From: Cristatella mucedo
Lineage: Eukaryota > Bryozoa > Phylactolaemata > Cristatellidae
DNA length: 64,000 bases
Direction of reading: 5' to 3'
Assembly (NCBI GenBank): GCA_009760855.2
Contig: WPIO01000012.1
Span: 2,062,501 to 2,126,500, forward strand
Shown one piece after another: positions 1-40,790 of this stretch. Position 1 is the first letter of the stretch. The number at the start of each line of letters is the position of its first letter. The notes beneath the pieces are model-generated. The model was not told where the DNA came from. It ran no database searches and worked only from the letters and a program-made list of their open reading frames with translations. Position numbers and translations under genes: made by a program.

Positions 1-34
<34 letters not shown>
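1..34. repeat. (GA)n microsatellite
   Basis: Pure GA dinucleotide run at the left edge of the window, followed at 57-72 by a second short GA run inside a partly duplicated purine-rich segment (an AAATATTGGCAA..CAGATGCAGAAAGA unit occurs twice). Confidence 0.95.
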
Positions 35-40
<6 letters not shown>

Positions 41-72
41 GGCAAACAGATGCAGAAAGAGAGAGAGAGAGA

Positions 73-797
73 AATATTGGCAAGCAGATGCAGAAAGAGA
101 GTGAGAGATGCAAAGATAGCTAGCTAAACCGAGACCGCAGCGGATTAACAAGTGAGGAAGAAAAGAGAGTGAAAAAGGGATACAGAGAGATAGAAGTTAT
201 TAAATGGAGAGAAAATATATAATAAACTATCATGTGCATTGTGCGTATACGTGTGCGTGTAGGAACACCGAGAAAAAAAGAGAGATTGACTGATGGAGGT
301 GAGAGAGAAATTCAAAAAAGAGTGAAGAGAGAGGCGGGTGAGACTTGCCGAAAAATGTAGAAAGCCAGAGACAAGAGAGGAAGCAGAAAAGAGTCAACAA
401 AGAAATACAGATCGAGAGAAGACAGATCCGGGAGAAAGGAAACGACATAGCATTTCGGGGCGGGATCAGTGTATGAAACTCACATCAAATTGTGTGTGCA
501 CAAATGAGATTATAAGCGTTTTCGCGCATAAGGAAGACAGATGTGCTAGTGATAGGCAGGAATTGCAGGGAGTAGCCGAATGGCATTGCCTATCATATAA
601 TTACTATGCTAGCGCTTGTCGGGAAAGCAAAGAACCAACTCAGGCTATTGAGTCTTGTAAGGCAAGAAGCACAAATAGCACACGACTGCACGTGCAGGCA
701 AGCCTACTCATTACCTTGAAATTTTGGCAGATATATGATACGAGATTGCTGGGCAGGAAAATTAGCAGGTAAAGAATAAGCTCTTTCCCTGATCTCT
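73..797. other. Intergenic, no gene recognised
   Basis: Purine-rich then mixed sequence. Open frames here are short and low in complexity. I see no splice-bounded exon, RNA gene or transposon similarity. Confidence 0.5.
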
Positions 798-1446
798 ATC
801 AGGCGCTCACAGCTGCAAAACTCTGCAGCTAGGCTTGTCTGCAGCGAGCGTCGCAGTTGCCACATCACACCACTTCTCGCCGAGCTGCACTGGCTCTTAG
901 TCAAGCAACGCACCGACTTCAAGATTTTGTCATTCACTTTCAGGCCCCTTCGTTCTTTGGCTCCAGCCTATCTGTCAGATCCACTCCCCCACCAGGCCAA
1001 TCATCGTACACCCGCTTTTCGGAATCCAACTGTTTACCCATACCTCGTACAAATCTCAAATCCTTTGGAGATCGTGCCTGTAGTTTGCATGCTCCCAAAG
1101 CCTCGAACTTACTCCCAACCTGCGCCACGATGAGTCACGACATTCCCTCACTTTACCACATTTAACAAGAAACTAAAAATGTATCTATTTATCACTGCAT
1201 TTAATGAGTCCCTGTGATTTGACCTTTAAGTGCTTATACGTGCTGACCCTGTGCATGCTGTTACTAAACATACTTGCATGCTGACCCTGTGCATACATAT
1301 CTCATTAACTATGTTATTGTTGTTGCTTAGTGAGTATGCTACCACTAACCATTTGATCGTACTTCCTTTGCAGCAAATGTAAAGTGCCTAGAAAAAGATT
1401 TGAGTTCTCTGAGAGCGCTATATCAAAGCGTTATTAATATTATCAT
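798..1446 (+). mobile_element. L2-like LINE, 5'-truncated, 3' end
   Basis: This stretch matches the C-terminal reverse-transcriptase (RT) coding part and the 3' UTR of the LINE family that recurs across the window. It starts in the segment coding for a 'QNSAARL.C' motif, passes through LHWL and LAPAYLSD-like motifs, and ends with the family 3' hairpin region (AAAGTGCCTAG ... GAGAGCGCT) and a TTATTAATATTATCA tail. The frame is broken several times, so this is a dead copy. Confidence 0.85.
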
Positions 1447-1864
1447 AGCAACGCATTGAGTGAGAACAGTAGAGAGATGACCTGCAATACAAATACACAC
1501 ATCAAACCTATCTGAACGACCGTAGATTCTTTATCATCGTTAAAAGTTTGCACAATTGGCACAGGTAAGATATTACCTGAGCTTCTGCTATATTGTTCGA
1601 ACTTCTGGCTGAAAAGTGGCATAAAAACCCCAATCCCTGTGATTGGTAGCCTCATGCTAGATTCGCAGTTAAGGGAGGCAGGAGGCCACGGGGTAGTAGT
1701 CTTGCATCCACTAATAAAGTTGTTTCGTTCAGGCGCCTGTCACAATTCAATCTGACTTTTTGCATTCAGTCTGCCGTCTTCCGGAAAAATCACTTTGCAC
1801 CCTTTAAATCTGGGTAAAGTACTGATTAAATTAGCTAACAATCTCATGTATTTAGCGGCAGAAA

Positions 1865-2012
1865 AGCCTTAGCGGTCATCAATGCGCTTGTAGTGGGCAA
1901 TAAAAGATTGCTTGCTGTAGGACTCGAACCCATGACCAGGGTAGTGAAGTGCGAGGTTCTTACCCGTGTGTTAAGACCCAGAGACTAGGTCACGAAGTTG
2001 CACGTGAGCTCG
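1865..2012 (-). mobile_element. SINE A copy (degenerate)
   Basis: On the minus strand a tRNA-like head (B-box-like GGGTTCGAGTCC at about 1921-1932) is followed by the body shared with the copies at 5615 and 7565: a segment around 'CAAGCGCATTGATGACCGC' corresponding to their 'CACTGCAAGCGGTGGTGATAG'. It is more diverged than the other copies. Confidence 0.55.
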
Positions 2013-2940
2013 CACTGTGTTATTCATTATGGCTCAGATAGAAATCTAATTTTGCCGGAGGATAAAGGAGGTGGGGATTTAGCCAGTGGCCTGCCGAGAT
2101 CATGAGAGCTTGCCTCTCAAAACAAGACACTGAAGCTGAGTCTCTTTATTCTTTCCATATACCCTTCAGCAATTAATGGTCTTATAAGCATAATATTTGT
2201 TATTTCAATTATTTGTGCCATCCGAAAAGCTTGAAATCCTCTAAAGACACTGTCGCATTAAAAAGCGCATCCATTGAGCAATTGCCTGTCAGGATACGCT
2301 CCTCATCACTACACCGCCGTTCGAGTTCTTTTTTGCCATTATGTGTATCGAGCTTGACCAAAGCTGAGTCTCATCAACCTGTTGGCAGCTGTAGACTCCA
2401 GTAGCACTGCCAAAATTCAGAACACGTAATCTCACGACGCTCGCATGACCATAGATAGAAGTACACTTCGCGGCCGAAGTAGATTCCAGCCCCGTAGACG
2501 GCCAATACTGCAAGTTGACGGTTTCTCACTAATTTTGATGTTGCAATTGGCAGGATATGCATTTTTCACTCAAATTTTCTTCAATTACCATGTAGCTAGT
2601 AAGAATCAATCGTACGATGCTGTATTTGCGATATTAGAATAGAAATACAATTTAGTACGGCTAAACAAGACTTGAGATAATGCTATTTGGCCAGAAAACT
2701 TTGTGGAAAGAACGGAGCTTGAGGAAAAGCATTAATGAAATTGCGATTTAAAAAATGACCTGTCTCAGGCAGTAATAGACGTAGAATTTTATATAGCTAC
2801 AAAGTAAATCAAGTGCACTTTGGTAGTCAGTAGTGAACATATTGCATATGGTCTAAAAGTAAGTTTGTTTTTAATTTTGCATATGAAAACTAAAGGATCT
2901 GCTCAAATTTTTCTTGAAGTTTTAAAAGTTAACATTTTTT
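2013..2940. other. No gene recognised
   Basis: AT-rich sequence without convincing coding frames, splice-bounded exons or repeats matching the rest of the window. Confidence 0.4.
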
Positions 2941-2941
2941 A

Positions 2942-3028
<87 letters not shown>
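2941..3028. repeat. (TA)n(TG)n microsatellite
   Basis: Compound array: about 18 bases of TA, then a long TG run ending in CGCGCG. Apparent open frames here (His-Thr or Tyr-Ile runs) are artefacts. Confidence 0.95.
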
Positions 3029-3033
<5 letters not shown>

Positions 3034-4980
3034 ATAATGAGCGGTTTCATGACTGAATAGATCAGAGGCCTTAACTGGTTTTTGGCAAGAAAATGAGGAT
3101 AAATGGTCGAAACGTACCTGCCCTCGCTAGAAGTTACGAGGTCTCCCAGCACGCTACTAGCACCCAGGTTAGCCATCATCCTAGACGGAGTTTTAGTTAT
3201 TTTCACATAAAAAATAGTGCTAAATGTGTATTAAAAATATATTAATAATTATACAGTTGTGTATGGCTTCGAGAGCACAGTAAAACAACCCAGAATCCAA
3301 TCATAATTTACTTAAAGACAAGCTAAAACCTTAAATTTGACGGGCTTCTTTACAGGAAGCCTGTGGAGAGATTCATACAGAGATGGCCATAGGCTAATAA
3401 GGATCGAGACACTAGTTTAGCATAGACGCCGAAGTGAGTGGTGGTTGCATTTACTCTGAAAGCATTCGCTTGGTGATTATGGATGAACATTAAAGCCGTA
3501 GATACAGTGTGGATTCTTACTCATTTTAGCGACGCTGCAGATTAAAGTGAACTAAGCAGATAGCCAGCAGACAAATTTATTGGTAAAACCAAGGACTTGT
3601 CAAAATTATAGCCGCGAGTCTCACGAATTCTCCGACGGTTTGTTCACTAAATACTTCCTTTCTATTGCAGTTGCCCCACTGTGCAAGCTATTAATCGGTT
3701 TCAGCTTGCTTTTCCCTCACGCTCACGGCTACTAGTGAGCTCAGCTGCCGCGGAGGCTGCAAACGTATGGTATTGCTGCAATGCACCTTTAGCGTGACAT
3801 GGTTTGAGATCGAACTTGAGCCTTAAGTATGCATGAGAAATGTATGAAAACCTTGATGTACGAGGCAATATGCTGTGCGAAAAGTTGTCAAGCACTAAAA
3901 CGCTGTGAGGATTCATCACTAACCTTTGCGATTGCATGTGGCCATTAGTCATCAGCTCTGGATGCTGACGTGTGAAATACGCACACAAATATTTGCTTCA
4001 TCTTACCGGTGACCTGTACCAAAGGTACTTTATTGACAGAAATGGTTTGCCTTGTCTGAAAACGTTGCCAGAAGCAATGCATGTGAAATTTCGCAAAGCT
4101 CTCTAACCTAGATTGTGTGCAACATCCAGGGTGCATAATCTGTCCAGCCGATGGATCCAATCGAAAGACAAAATGATAAACAAAATGCAGTTGTCAGCCG
4201 ATATGATTTTGAATTCACACTCTGGTACGGCTGGTTACTGGAAGTCAGTGCTGATTCGCTAGCCATTCAACAACGGAAACAGAGCCCACATAATTTGCAT
4301 TTGCATGCCTATTTGAAAAACGAAACAAAATGTCGCTGTAGGAAACTAAAATTAATTTAAAGTTGTACAATATACCAGTTATACTTCCGCAAAATTTTAT
4401 AGCAGTGGAAGTGGTGGCATTGTATTTAAATAATTTAAATAAATTCTAAGAATTTATGGAAATATTAGTTTCCTGTGATGTGCTACCATTCTCTGAAAAA
4501 AATTGAAAATTCTACAAGTCTACTCGCTCATTTAAGGTGGCTGTAAGTGTGCGAGGCTACTAATTGTAAATCAGAAATGCACTAAAACACTTTTCAGAAG
4601 ACGATAAAGGTGAAAACGAGCATGAAAGTGAACAAAGTAGGCAGAGGTGTCTAGTTTGCTAATGTATAGCATTTAACGCTCTCCCGTAATCTAGTTAAGG
4701 TATTCAAAGGAAAACTTCTTTCAATCAATAGTTTCTTGTAATAGGACTTGATTCAGCAATGAAAATTAACTTTCAGGCCTTCAAATATTATTTGCACACG
4801 CACAAATATTGGAAGCGATAAAGTAGAAGACGAATAACGTAGGTAGCCAATAAGTGGTGCGATTTACAAAGTTAACGTAACTGCAACTTGGATTATGTAA
4901 ACCTGTAGCTTGACTATTCCAATTTTGCTACCGATTTTTTTCATGGGCCTTCACTGAACCTATAGAGGATGACACACACA
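3029..4980. other. No gene firmly supported
   Basis: Unique-looking AT-rich sequence. A good splice acceptor (pyrimidine tract then TATTGCAG) ends at 3670. It is followed by an open stretch reading CPTVQAINRF and a Ser/Ala-rich segment, but there is no strong donor. I do not call it an exon. Confidence 0.35.
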
Positions 4981-4999
4981 TGCGCGAGCGAACGCACGC

Positions 5000-5088
<89 letters not shown>
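4981..5088. repeat. (CA)n(TA)n(GA)n compound microsatellite
   Basis: GCGC-interrupted CA run, then TA, then GA. The pattern resembles the arrays at 2941 and 44293. Confidence 0.95.
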
Positions 5089-5089
<1 letters not shown>

Positions 5090-5180
5090 GCTTGTTAAAA
5101 AACTGAAATCACGTGCCAAGTTTTGGCGATAGTAGTTACACGCTAGCTTCTGATTTTCTCAACTAATGCTATTTCCGCAG

Positions 5181-5278
5181 CTGCTTGCAACATTACAGGA
5201 AATGACACCACGCCTCACCAGCCTGACCTGGACCCTCAGAAAACCAAGCTCGGAGATTTTTTTAAGGAAACTCTGTGA
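5181..5278 (+). other. Possible terminal coding exon of an upstream gene
   Basis: A textbook acceptor precedes this stretch: a branch-point-like CTAAT, a pyrimidine-rich tract and CCGCAG ending at 5180. After two bases (acceptor phase 1) it reads ACNITGNDTTPHQPD then LDPQKTKLGDFFKETL and stops at TGA 5276-5278. The composition is protein-like and hydrophilic, as for a cytoplasmic or secreted C-terminus. I recognise no family. No AATAAA is obvious in the next 300 bases, and the partner exons would have to lie upstream. This is inference from splice signal and composition only. Confidence 0.22.
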
Positions 5279-5614
5279 AGTTAGCAGTTTAAGCCTAGTC
5301 GGCATGTATTCACAGATGAAGACAAAAACGTCCAAAAACAAGGCCTGGTATATCACCGACCCGTTATGCAGCCAGTGACACTGTGTGGATGTCAAGTACT
5401 GCCAGGTTTCCGTACTAGCGTTTGTTTTACATTACTACTCGATCTATGTATCCATTTTTTATGTATATCCGCACCTTTTGAGCTATTTGTATTGATAGTT
5501 CTCACCGACAATGCATTTTTCGTCAGCCAAGGATTGGCTGGCTAGGATAGATAAGACTCTTATTTTTCCACTTCAAGTGACTTGCAATTTACCCAAAGCA
5601 ACAAAAAAATACTA

Positions 5615-5788
5615 GCTGATTTAGCAGCCTCTTTTAATAGCGACAGAAGATTATTTACGGCTATCCCCACCGCTTGCAGTGGCGATAGTGAATCATCCAC
5701 CACAGGATTCGAACCCACGACCTCGGGACCGAGGTCGTTAAAAGCAAGCACCTGACATGGTGCCCCATCACGGCTCAACAGAGAGACT
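5615..5788 (-). mobile_element. SINE A copy
   Basis: Read on the minus strand: a tRNA-like head with an A-box region (GAGCCGTGATGGGGCACCAT), a B box GGTTCGAATCC at about 5706-5716, then the family body (CACTGCAAGCGGTGGGGATAG) and a tail through 'GAGGCTGCTAAATCAGCTAG' into an A-rich end. Copies at 7565, 32030, 44150, 56130 and 58912 align over the same span. It lies immediately upstream of the receptor gene's first coding exon. Confidence 0.8.
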
Positions 5789-5947
5789 GCCGAGCATAAA
5801 TAGAGCTATATTGCTGAATTATATACGGCAAGTTTCTATGATAACACGACTTCCAAAGTAGCAAAGTGTGAGCATTTCCCGAACTCTTTGCTGCAGGCTG
5901 ACGCATCGAGCGCCAAAAAAAAGCCTCCTGCTCAAAGCCGCTTCAAG

Positions 5948-35512
<29,565 letters not shown>

Positions 35513-35867
35513 TCTTTAATCTGAATACGTGTTCCTCTCTGGAGTTATTGAGCATAACTGAGCAACTCTACTAGGCGGATGAAGCAGAGTTTGGAGCGGC
35601 TAGCATACAACTTCCGGTTAATGGCACCGGATACCAGTCACCTTGTTCGTGTAGATCTCAAGCCCTGAAATGTGCAGGAGACATCTTTGCCTTGCATGCC
35701 AGTTGTATTTAGTTCTTGGATAGTCTCACAGCACGGCGGGTGTTATTTGTCGGCCTTGAGGTACTTCGTTGTTGATGTGACCCTTGGGCTTTAGTTGTGG
35801 CCTCAAGCTTGATAGTTACAGCGTCACCCACTGAATGTATTCCAAATGTTCAGGTACGGCCAGATTC
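35513..35867 (+). other. Receptor 3' UTR
   Basis: About 355 bases between the TAG stop and the polyadenylation signal. No repeats or second frame are evident. Confidence 0.55.
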
Positions 35868-35873
35868 AATAAA
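35868..35873 (+). promoter_or_regulatory. Polyadenylation signal AATAAA
   Basis: Canonical AATAAA within CAGATTCAATAAAGTGTTTG, followed by a GT-rich stretch (GTGTTTG) suited to the downstream cleavage element. Placed as expected for the receptor transcript. Confidence 0.65.
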
Positions 35874-36301
35874 GTGTTTGATATCGTCGCAATTGAAAGT
35901 AAGAGACTACTAACTTCTAAGATAAACTAAATGGCCGATTAAATATGGCTGACTAAGCACGGTGAGTTTAGCTATCTCTTGACACAGTGAGCTCAACACC
36001 AAAGAAGACCAGAGTAAGTGGTAAATGTAAGTTATCCAAGGCCTAAAAAGTTTGCAAGACCATGTGAACGAGGGGTGTGCGGTGTGATTGTCAACTGAAC
36101 GAGACCGTTAAACGACTTATAGGTGGTTTATATGTATAATATGTCGGTAAGAGCGAAACAGCTAAACGTCGACAACGCTTTTTCAGGTCAGGGTCAGCCA
36201 TTTGAGCCAATCTCATCTTTCGAGTGAATACTTTTGCGAGTGTACACTGACATTCTCTGGAATGCTGACTTAGCTAGGTAAAGTCACTGTGTAGCTACGT
36301 T

Positions 36302-36304
<3 letters not shown>
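35874..36304. other. Intergenic, no feature recognised
   Basis: Unique sequence between the receptor 3' end and a CT array. Confidence 0.45.
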
Positions 36305-36367
<63 letters not shown>

Positions 36368-36469
36368 CTCTCTCGCTCTCTCTCTCGCTTCCTCGCTCTC
36401 TCGCTCTCTCTCTCTCTCTCGCTCTCGCTCTCTCTCTCTCGCTTCCTCTCTCGCTCTCTCTCTCTCTCG

Positions 36470-36517
<48 letters not shown>

Positions 36518-36549
36518 TCCTCGCTCTCTCGCTCTCTCTCTCTCTCTTG

Positions 36550-36582
<33 letters not shown>

Positions 36583-36642
36583 GCTCTCGCTCTCTCTCTC
36601 TCTCGCTTCCTTGCTCTCTCTCTCTCTCTCTCTCTCTCTCGC
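36305..36642. repeat. (CT)n / CTCGCT array, about 340 bases
   Basis: Pure CT at the left, then CT mixed with GCTCTCG and CTTCCTCG spacers. Some spacer blocks repeat, so a higher-order structure is present. Confidence 0.97.
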
Positions 36643-36719
36643 TAAAGTCTGATGCTAGGGATCGCCGTGTCTTTCAAGAGTTACTGTCATCTAACTTGGG
36701 AAACACTGGTGCTGCACTA

Positions 36720-36910
36720 CTATGGCTTAGGTGTCAACTGGCTCCCTATCAAACGACGAATCGATCATAAGGTCCACTGTCGCTAGCTTTCAGGTCTTTC
36801 AATCACTTTCGCCAGCTGCCCCATCCAATCTTCTTTCACCTCAAGCGTGCTCTCGCGCGACACGCTCCGCCGTGTCAAATCATCTCGTTGTTTCTCACAC
36901 AAAATTGAAT
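36720..36910 (+). mobile_element. Diverged L2-like RT C-terminal fragment
   Basis: Across one frameshift it reads VNWLPIKRRIDHKV (the LHWLPIKRRIDFKV motif) followed by decayed sequence similar to the post-RT segment. Different in sequence from the main family. Confidence 0.5.
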
Positions 36911-37894
36911 TACCTTGGCGATCAGCTTGAATGCAACGAAAGCCTGGAAATGTGTGTGAGTAAGTGCGCGGTCGAGCCTTCAGCTTTCATTTTAATCGAG
37001 TCTGGACTCTCCACTTTCATTTGTGGTCAATACCTGCAATGATTTCGCATCTATACAGATTCAGCTGCAGACGCATACACTCCGCCAGCTTTTCCTTCTC
37101 CCAAGTAAACTTGTCTTTTTGTTTCGCTTTGTGGCACCTACTTGTGTATGCTTCCGTGTACGCTACCAGCCAGCGGTCATAATATCCGTCACAAAGATTG
37201 CACAAGCGCTTGTTTTCGTGATTTTCGTGTTAGCGCGATGGCTTAAGCATGAGACTTGTTACTTTTCATGCTTGGTACCGTGCATGAAATTAACCATTGG
37301 TCACTGATTCTCGTTCAGCGATATGTCAATCGTCCGGATTTAGTTGTCATGGGGTGCTATAAAAAAACTATTTTTATTGCGATCATGTCAGTGGGATAAT
37401 TAAGAGTATTGACATGTACTTACTTGACCGCACTTAAAAAGTGGCTAAAACCCAGCTACCTTCTACCATTTGCTTCCTCTGCATGCATTGTCTTTTGCAT
37501 GATTTTGCTGGCTAAAAGTTTGAATGCAGACACAAACGAAACCTTCCTTTTCAGCTCCTGTAAATCCTATTCCAGCCAAGAAAGAACTGCGGTTCGCTAA
37601 TGGTGCAATGTAAAGCCGAACCTTGGCTCACGAATAAACCACGGGACCAGATGGGATCACTTCCGAAACCTGGCATAAGTAAGACAGCACATTTAAGAGT
37701 GCACAAAACGGTACAAAATTATCTCTGCTAGCACAAACAGTCAAGCACTCTTCTCTGACTGTTCGAAAGGCAGGCAGCTCTTAACTACGGTCAGGGGCTG
37801 GCGTGAGCTGGAGGTTCACCAACGTCCTCCACAATGACCGCTTAGGATCGGAGTAGCTATGGGCATAACGCTCAAATAACAGTTTGAAAGTATA
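36911..37894. other. No gene recognised
   Basis: Unique sequence. Several short frames overlap without domain similarity. Confidence 0.4.
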
Positions 37895-38665
37895 TGATAA
37901 TAATGCTATTACATTTTTATCTCGTCCAAGAGAACTTAATCTATTTCTAGGCACTGTAGATATGCTGTAAAGGAAGCATGATCAACTGGTTAGTGGTAGC
38001 GTGCTCCATGTAAAAGAGCATAGAGCATAGGTTAGAGGTGCAATACACTAGGTCAGCATGCCGATACAGTTAGTGGAAGCATGCACAGTGTCAGCACGCA
38101 TAACCATACAGAGGAAGAATCACATGGACCCACTAAATGCAGTGATAAATGTATGCGTTTTAGCTTCTTTTAAATTTCTAGTCAGGAGATGTAGAGACGT
38201 CAGTCGGAAGTGAGCTCCAGGCTTTGAGAGCATACGAACGAAAGGCATGGTCTACAAAGTATTTGATGTTGGTACAAAGTGTGGCTAAACAATTTGATTC
38301 AGAAAAGTGGGTGGTGCAATTCCTAGCCTGGTGGAGGATTAGATCTGATATTCAAGCCCTTCCGCACGCAGTACTTTGGTACTTCGGTACTGCAAAGAAG
38401 TGAAAGCCTAGATTGTGCCTAGCGATCACATCGATAAGAGGGAGAGTATAAACAATGAAAAGAACCGAACCTAGCACAAAGCCCTGAGGCACACCGTACT
38501 TCACGTATTCGTCAGATGTTCTTTGTCCGTTCACATCAGTGTTCTGGAGTCTCCCACTGAAATAGGATCCGAGCCACTGTAGTGCTATGCCAGCGATGCC
38601 CAGGCGAGATCAGAGACGCTTGAGAAAAACTCTATGATCGATAGTATCAGCAGCCTCTTATCTTT
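37895..38665 (-). mobile_element. L2-like LINE copy with internal deletion
   Basis: From an AATAATGCTATTAC tail through the 3' UTR and C-terminal segment to about 38345. It then jumps to RT blocks (38395-38665) coding FVLGSVLFIVYTLP, NGQRTSDEYVKYGVPQG and AFDTID-like remnants. About 50 bases of unrelated sequence lie at the junction (GTACTTTGGTACTTCGGTAC). Confidence 0.75.
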
Positions 38666-39287
38666 TGCGATGCCCAAGTTAAATTTTTTTAATAAGGCTT
38701 CGTCAACCACGATGTTCCACACACTATTCCATAAATCTTATCTTTCTAGACAAGAACTGCAGACCTCTCAGAACTTCTCACCCACTACAATGTCAACCGG
38801 ACTGCCATGTAGTAATACCCGAAACAGTTAGCTGGGTTACCTCTCTGAAAGTAGCTCTAGCTTAAAAAAACTAACGAAAAGATGCTGCATATAAATGATG
38901 ATAATAGCAGATGCGGGAAACGACGATATTACGGACCGAAATTGCTAGCTCATTTCCTGAGCTACCTCTCTGAAAACTCCCTGGCGACATTTTCTGGTAC
39001 TGCCGCCCCATTGAAGCACGCAATGTTGGACTGGACGCGCTATTTCGGAGTCAGCTACGATGTAGCTAATGGTGAAAGTAGTTCGCGAGCTTTGCACAAG
39101 AATGCACTCCACTTCCGAAAAGAGCCAAGTGTTTCGGAACTGAACTTAATGTGGTCTCTGCGTGTGCAACCAAATGTCTCTTGGAATGCTACGCCAGAAT
39201 AATAAAAAAATTACCGCGGTGAGTTTAGTCGTCGCGTGCTCACCACGACCCTTTTAGAGGATGCAGTTGCTTATTCACTAGTGAATG
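38666..39287. other. No gene recognised
   Basis: A 106-codon plus-strand frame (38882-39202) ends in a TAA. It has no recognisable domain or conserved start context, so I leave it uncalled. Confidence 0.35.
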
Positions 39288-39465
39288 CTAAGCCTCAAAT
39301 TCTTTGGAGACCGTGCCTTTAGTTCGTACGCTCCCAAAACCTGGAACTCATTCCCGACTTGCGTCAGAACATCCCCTGACTTGACCAAATTTAAAAAGAA
39401 ATTAAAAACTCACCTACTTAGGACAGCATTTAGCGGATCCTCTGCCATTCGGCCTTTATGTGCTA
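39288..39465 (+). mobile_element. L2 3' coding fragment
   Basis: Codes SLKFFGDRAFSSYAPKTWNS and FPTCVRTSPDLTKFKKKLKT, the conserved C-terminus of the window's L2 family. It lacks the family 3' tail. Confidence 0.8.
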
Positions 39466-40086
39466 GCTTCATCTTCAGTCTCTTGCTGACGTTGCATCTG
39501 ATGAAAGTCTAAAATTCACTGAGCCTCGTAAGCACTGCGTTTATTGGCTTCCTCTCTGGTCTCATTGTGTCTCTGCATTTAGCGGAAGTTAAGTTTATTT
39601 CAAGTTTGTTAAGTCCGATGCTTTTCGGGCTTCCTTGGTGTTATTCTATCACGTTGTTGTCTGCGACAGCTGTGCATATTTTCCGCCGGCTTAGGTCTTT
39701 TTTGATTGGATAATACTCGTATCAAAATAGAGTACTGGACTTTTGTAGTTTTCTGCGTATCGTCTCATTGAAAATTGAAGAGAGAGAGCATTGAACACTT
39801 GCCTTAATGATATTATTAACAATGCTTTTTTATAGAGAGAAATAAATTTTTATTCTCCTGTTCTTCATAAGTCATTGCAAAAAGAAATAAAAGGCCAATA
39901 GCTTATACAAATCGGGGTTGTGGTTTGTTCGCACAACAGAGAGCCAGCCGATGCCCAACACCGACAGTTTATTTCCAACGCACGGAGCCCAAGAGCGCAC
40001 GGCTCCCCTCGGCCCCTACTCTCACACGACTGCCCAGTCCCCTGGTCGACTCCGATGATTCATCGACCACAATTGTGCACCGGCCG
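39466..40086. other. No gene recognised
   Basis: AT-rich up to 39910, then GC-rich, Pro/Ser-coding sequence leading into the duplicated block at 40087. Confidence 0.4.
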
Positions 40087-40360
40087 ACCCTGATGGTGAA
40101 TCCACCATCTGGCCACCAGCTGGTCCATGCCACATCAAAGGCGGACCACAGCAGTGCACTGGCTTACCCTGATGGTGAATCCACCATCTGGCCACCAGCT
40201 GGTTACCGGCCTGTGTCCATACCACATCACAGGCTCATCAGAGGAGCCGGCATATACATACGTACACACGTACATACGAACTACACGCCCCCTTGACCTT
40301 AAAGTCACAAGTCAGGAGCCGGCATACAATACATACATACATACGTGCATACGAACTACA
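40087..40360. repeat. Duplicated blocks
   Basis: A 37-base block containing ACCCTGATGGTGAATCCACC occurs at 40087-40123 and 40166-40202. A second block with CAGGAGCCGGCATAC, ACATAC-rich sequence and GAACTACA occurs around 40240-40292 and 40311-40360. These are local duplications of a composite unit, with a CATA microsatellite inside. Confidence 0.75.
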
Positions 40361-40654
40361 AGGGTATCCTGCATGGGCAAGCATGTAAAAGCGAAAAAGT
40401 ATCATGCTGAGACAGGCATGCAAAAGCATGCAGAATACTCACGGCCGCTGGTAAGTAGGAGCCCTAGTTAGGAGCACTCACTCATGCATGCACAGGTGAG
40501 CAAAGCGCAGAGGAAAAAAGGAACAGGTCCACCGCGAAAGACTGCGGTGCAAAACAAAAGCGTTCTGCTGCTGCCCTAAGTCACGACGTTCGCAGTTCAT
40601 AACGCGAAGTACCGTAAAGAAGGAAACTTGACTCGTACAGAGCAGAGGGTGTGC

Positions 40655-40790
40655 GAACAGGTGGGTTTTCAGCTTCTTTTCGAATGTCGCCAAGTCGAAA
40701 GATGACGTGATGGCAGTCGGTAGTGAGTACCAAGCTTTGGGAGCATGGCGACTGAAGGCAGCGTCTCCGGTGGCTTTTTAAGCTAGTTAG
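40655..40790 (-). mobile_element. Diverged L2-like C-terminal fragment
   Basis: GGTGGGTTTTCAGCTTCTTT..GAATGTCGCCAAGTC...GGTAGTGAGTACCAAGCTTTGGGAGCATGGC parallels the main family's GTGTTTTTAAGTTC...GGGAGTTCCAGGCTTTGGGAGCAT block. It is a separate, older lineage. Confidence 0.5.

Noticed and set aside
3671-3765. Possible internal exon after a good acceptor
   Set aside because: The only nearby donor (AAC|GTATGG) is weak and its phase does not fit the possible exon at 5181.
38882-39202. 106-codon plus-strand frame
   Set aside because: No recognisable domain; lies between L2 remnants; length is not exceptional for chance in this sequence.
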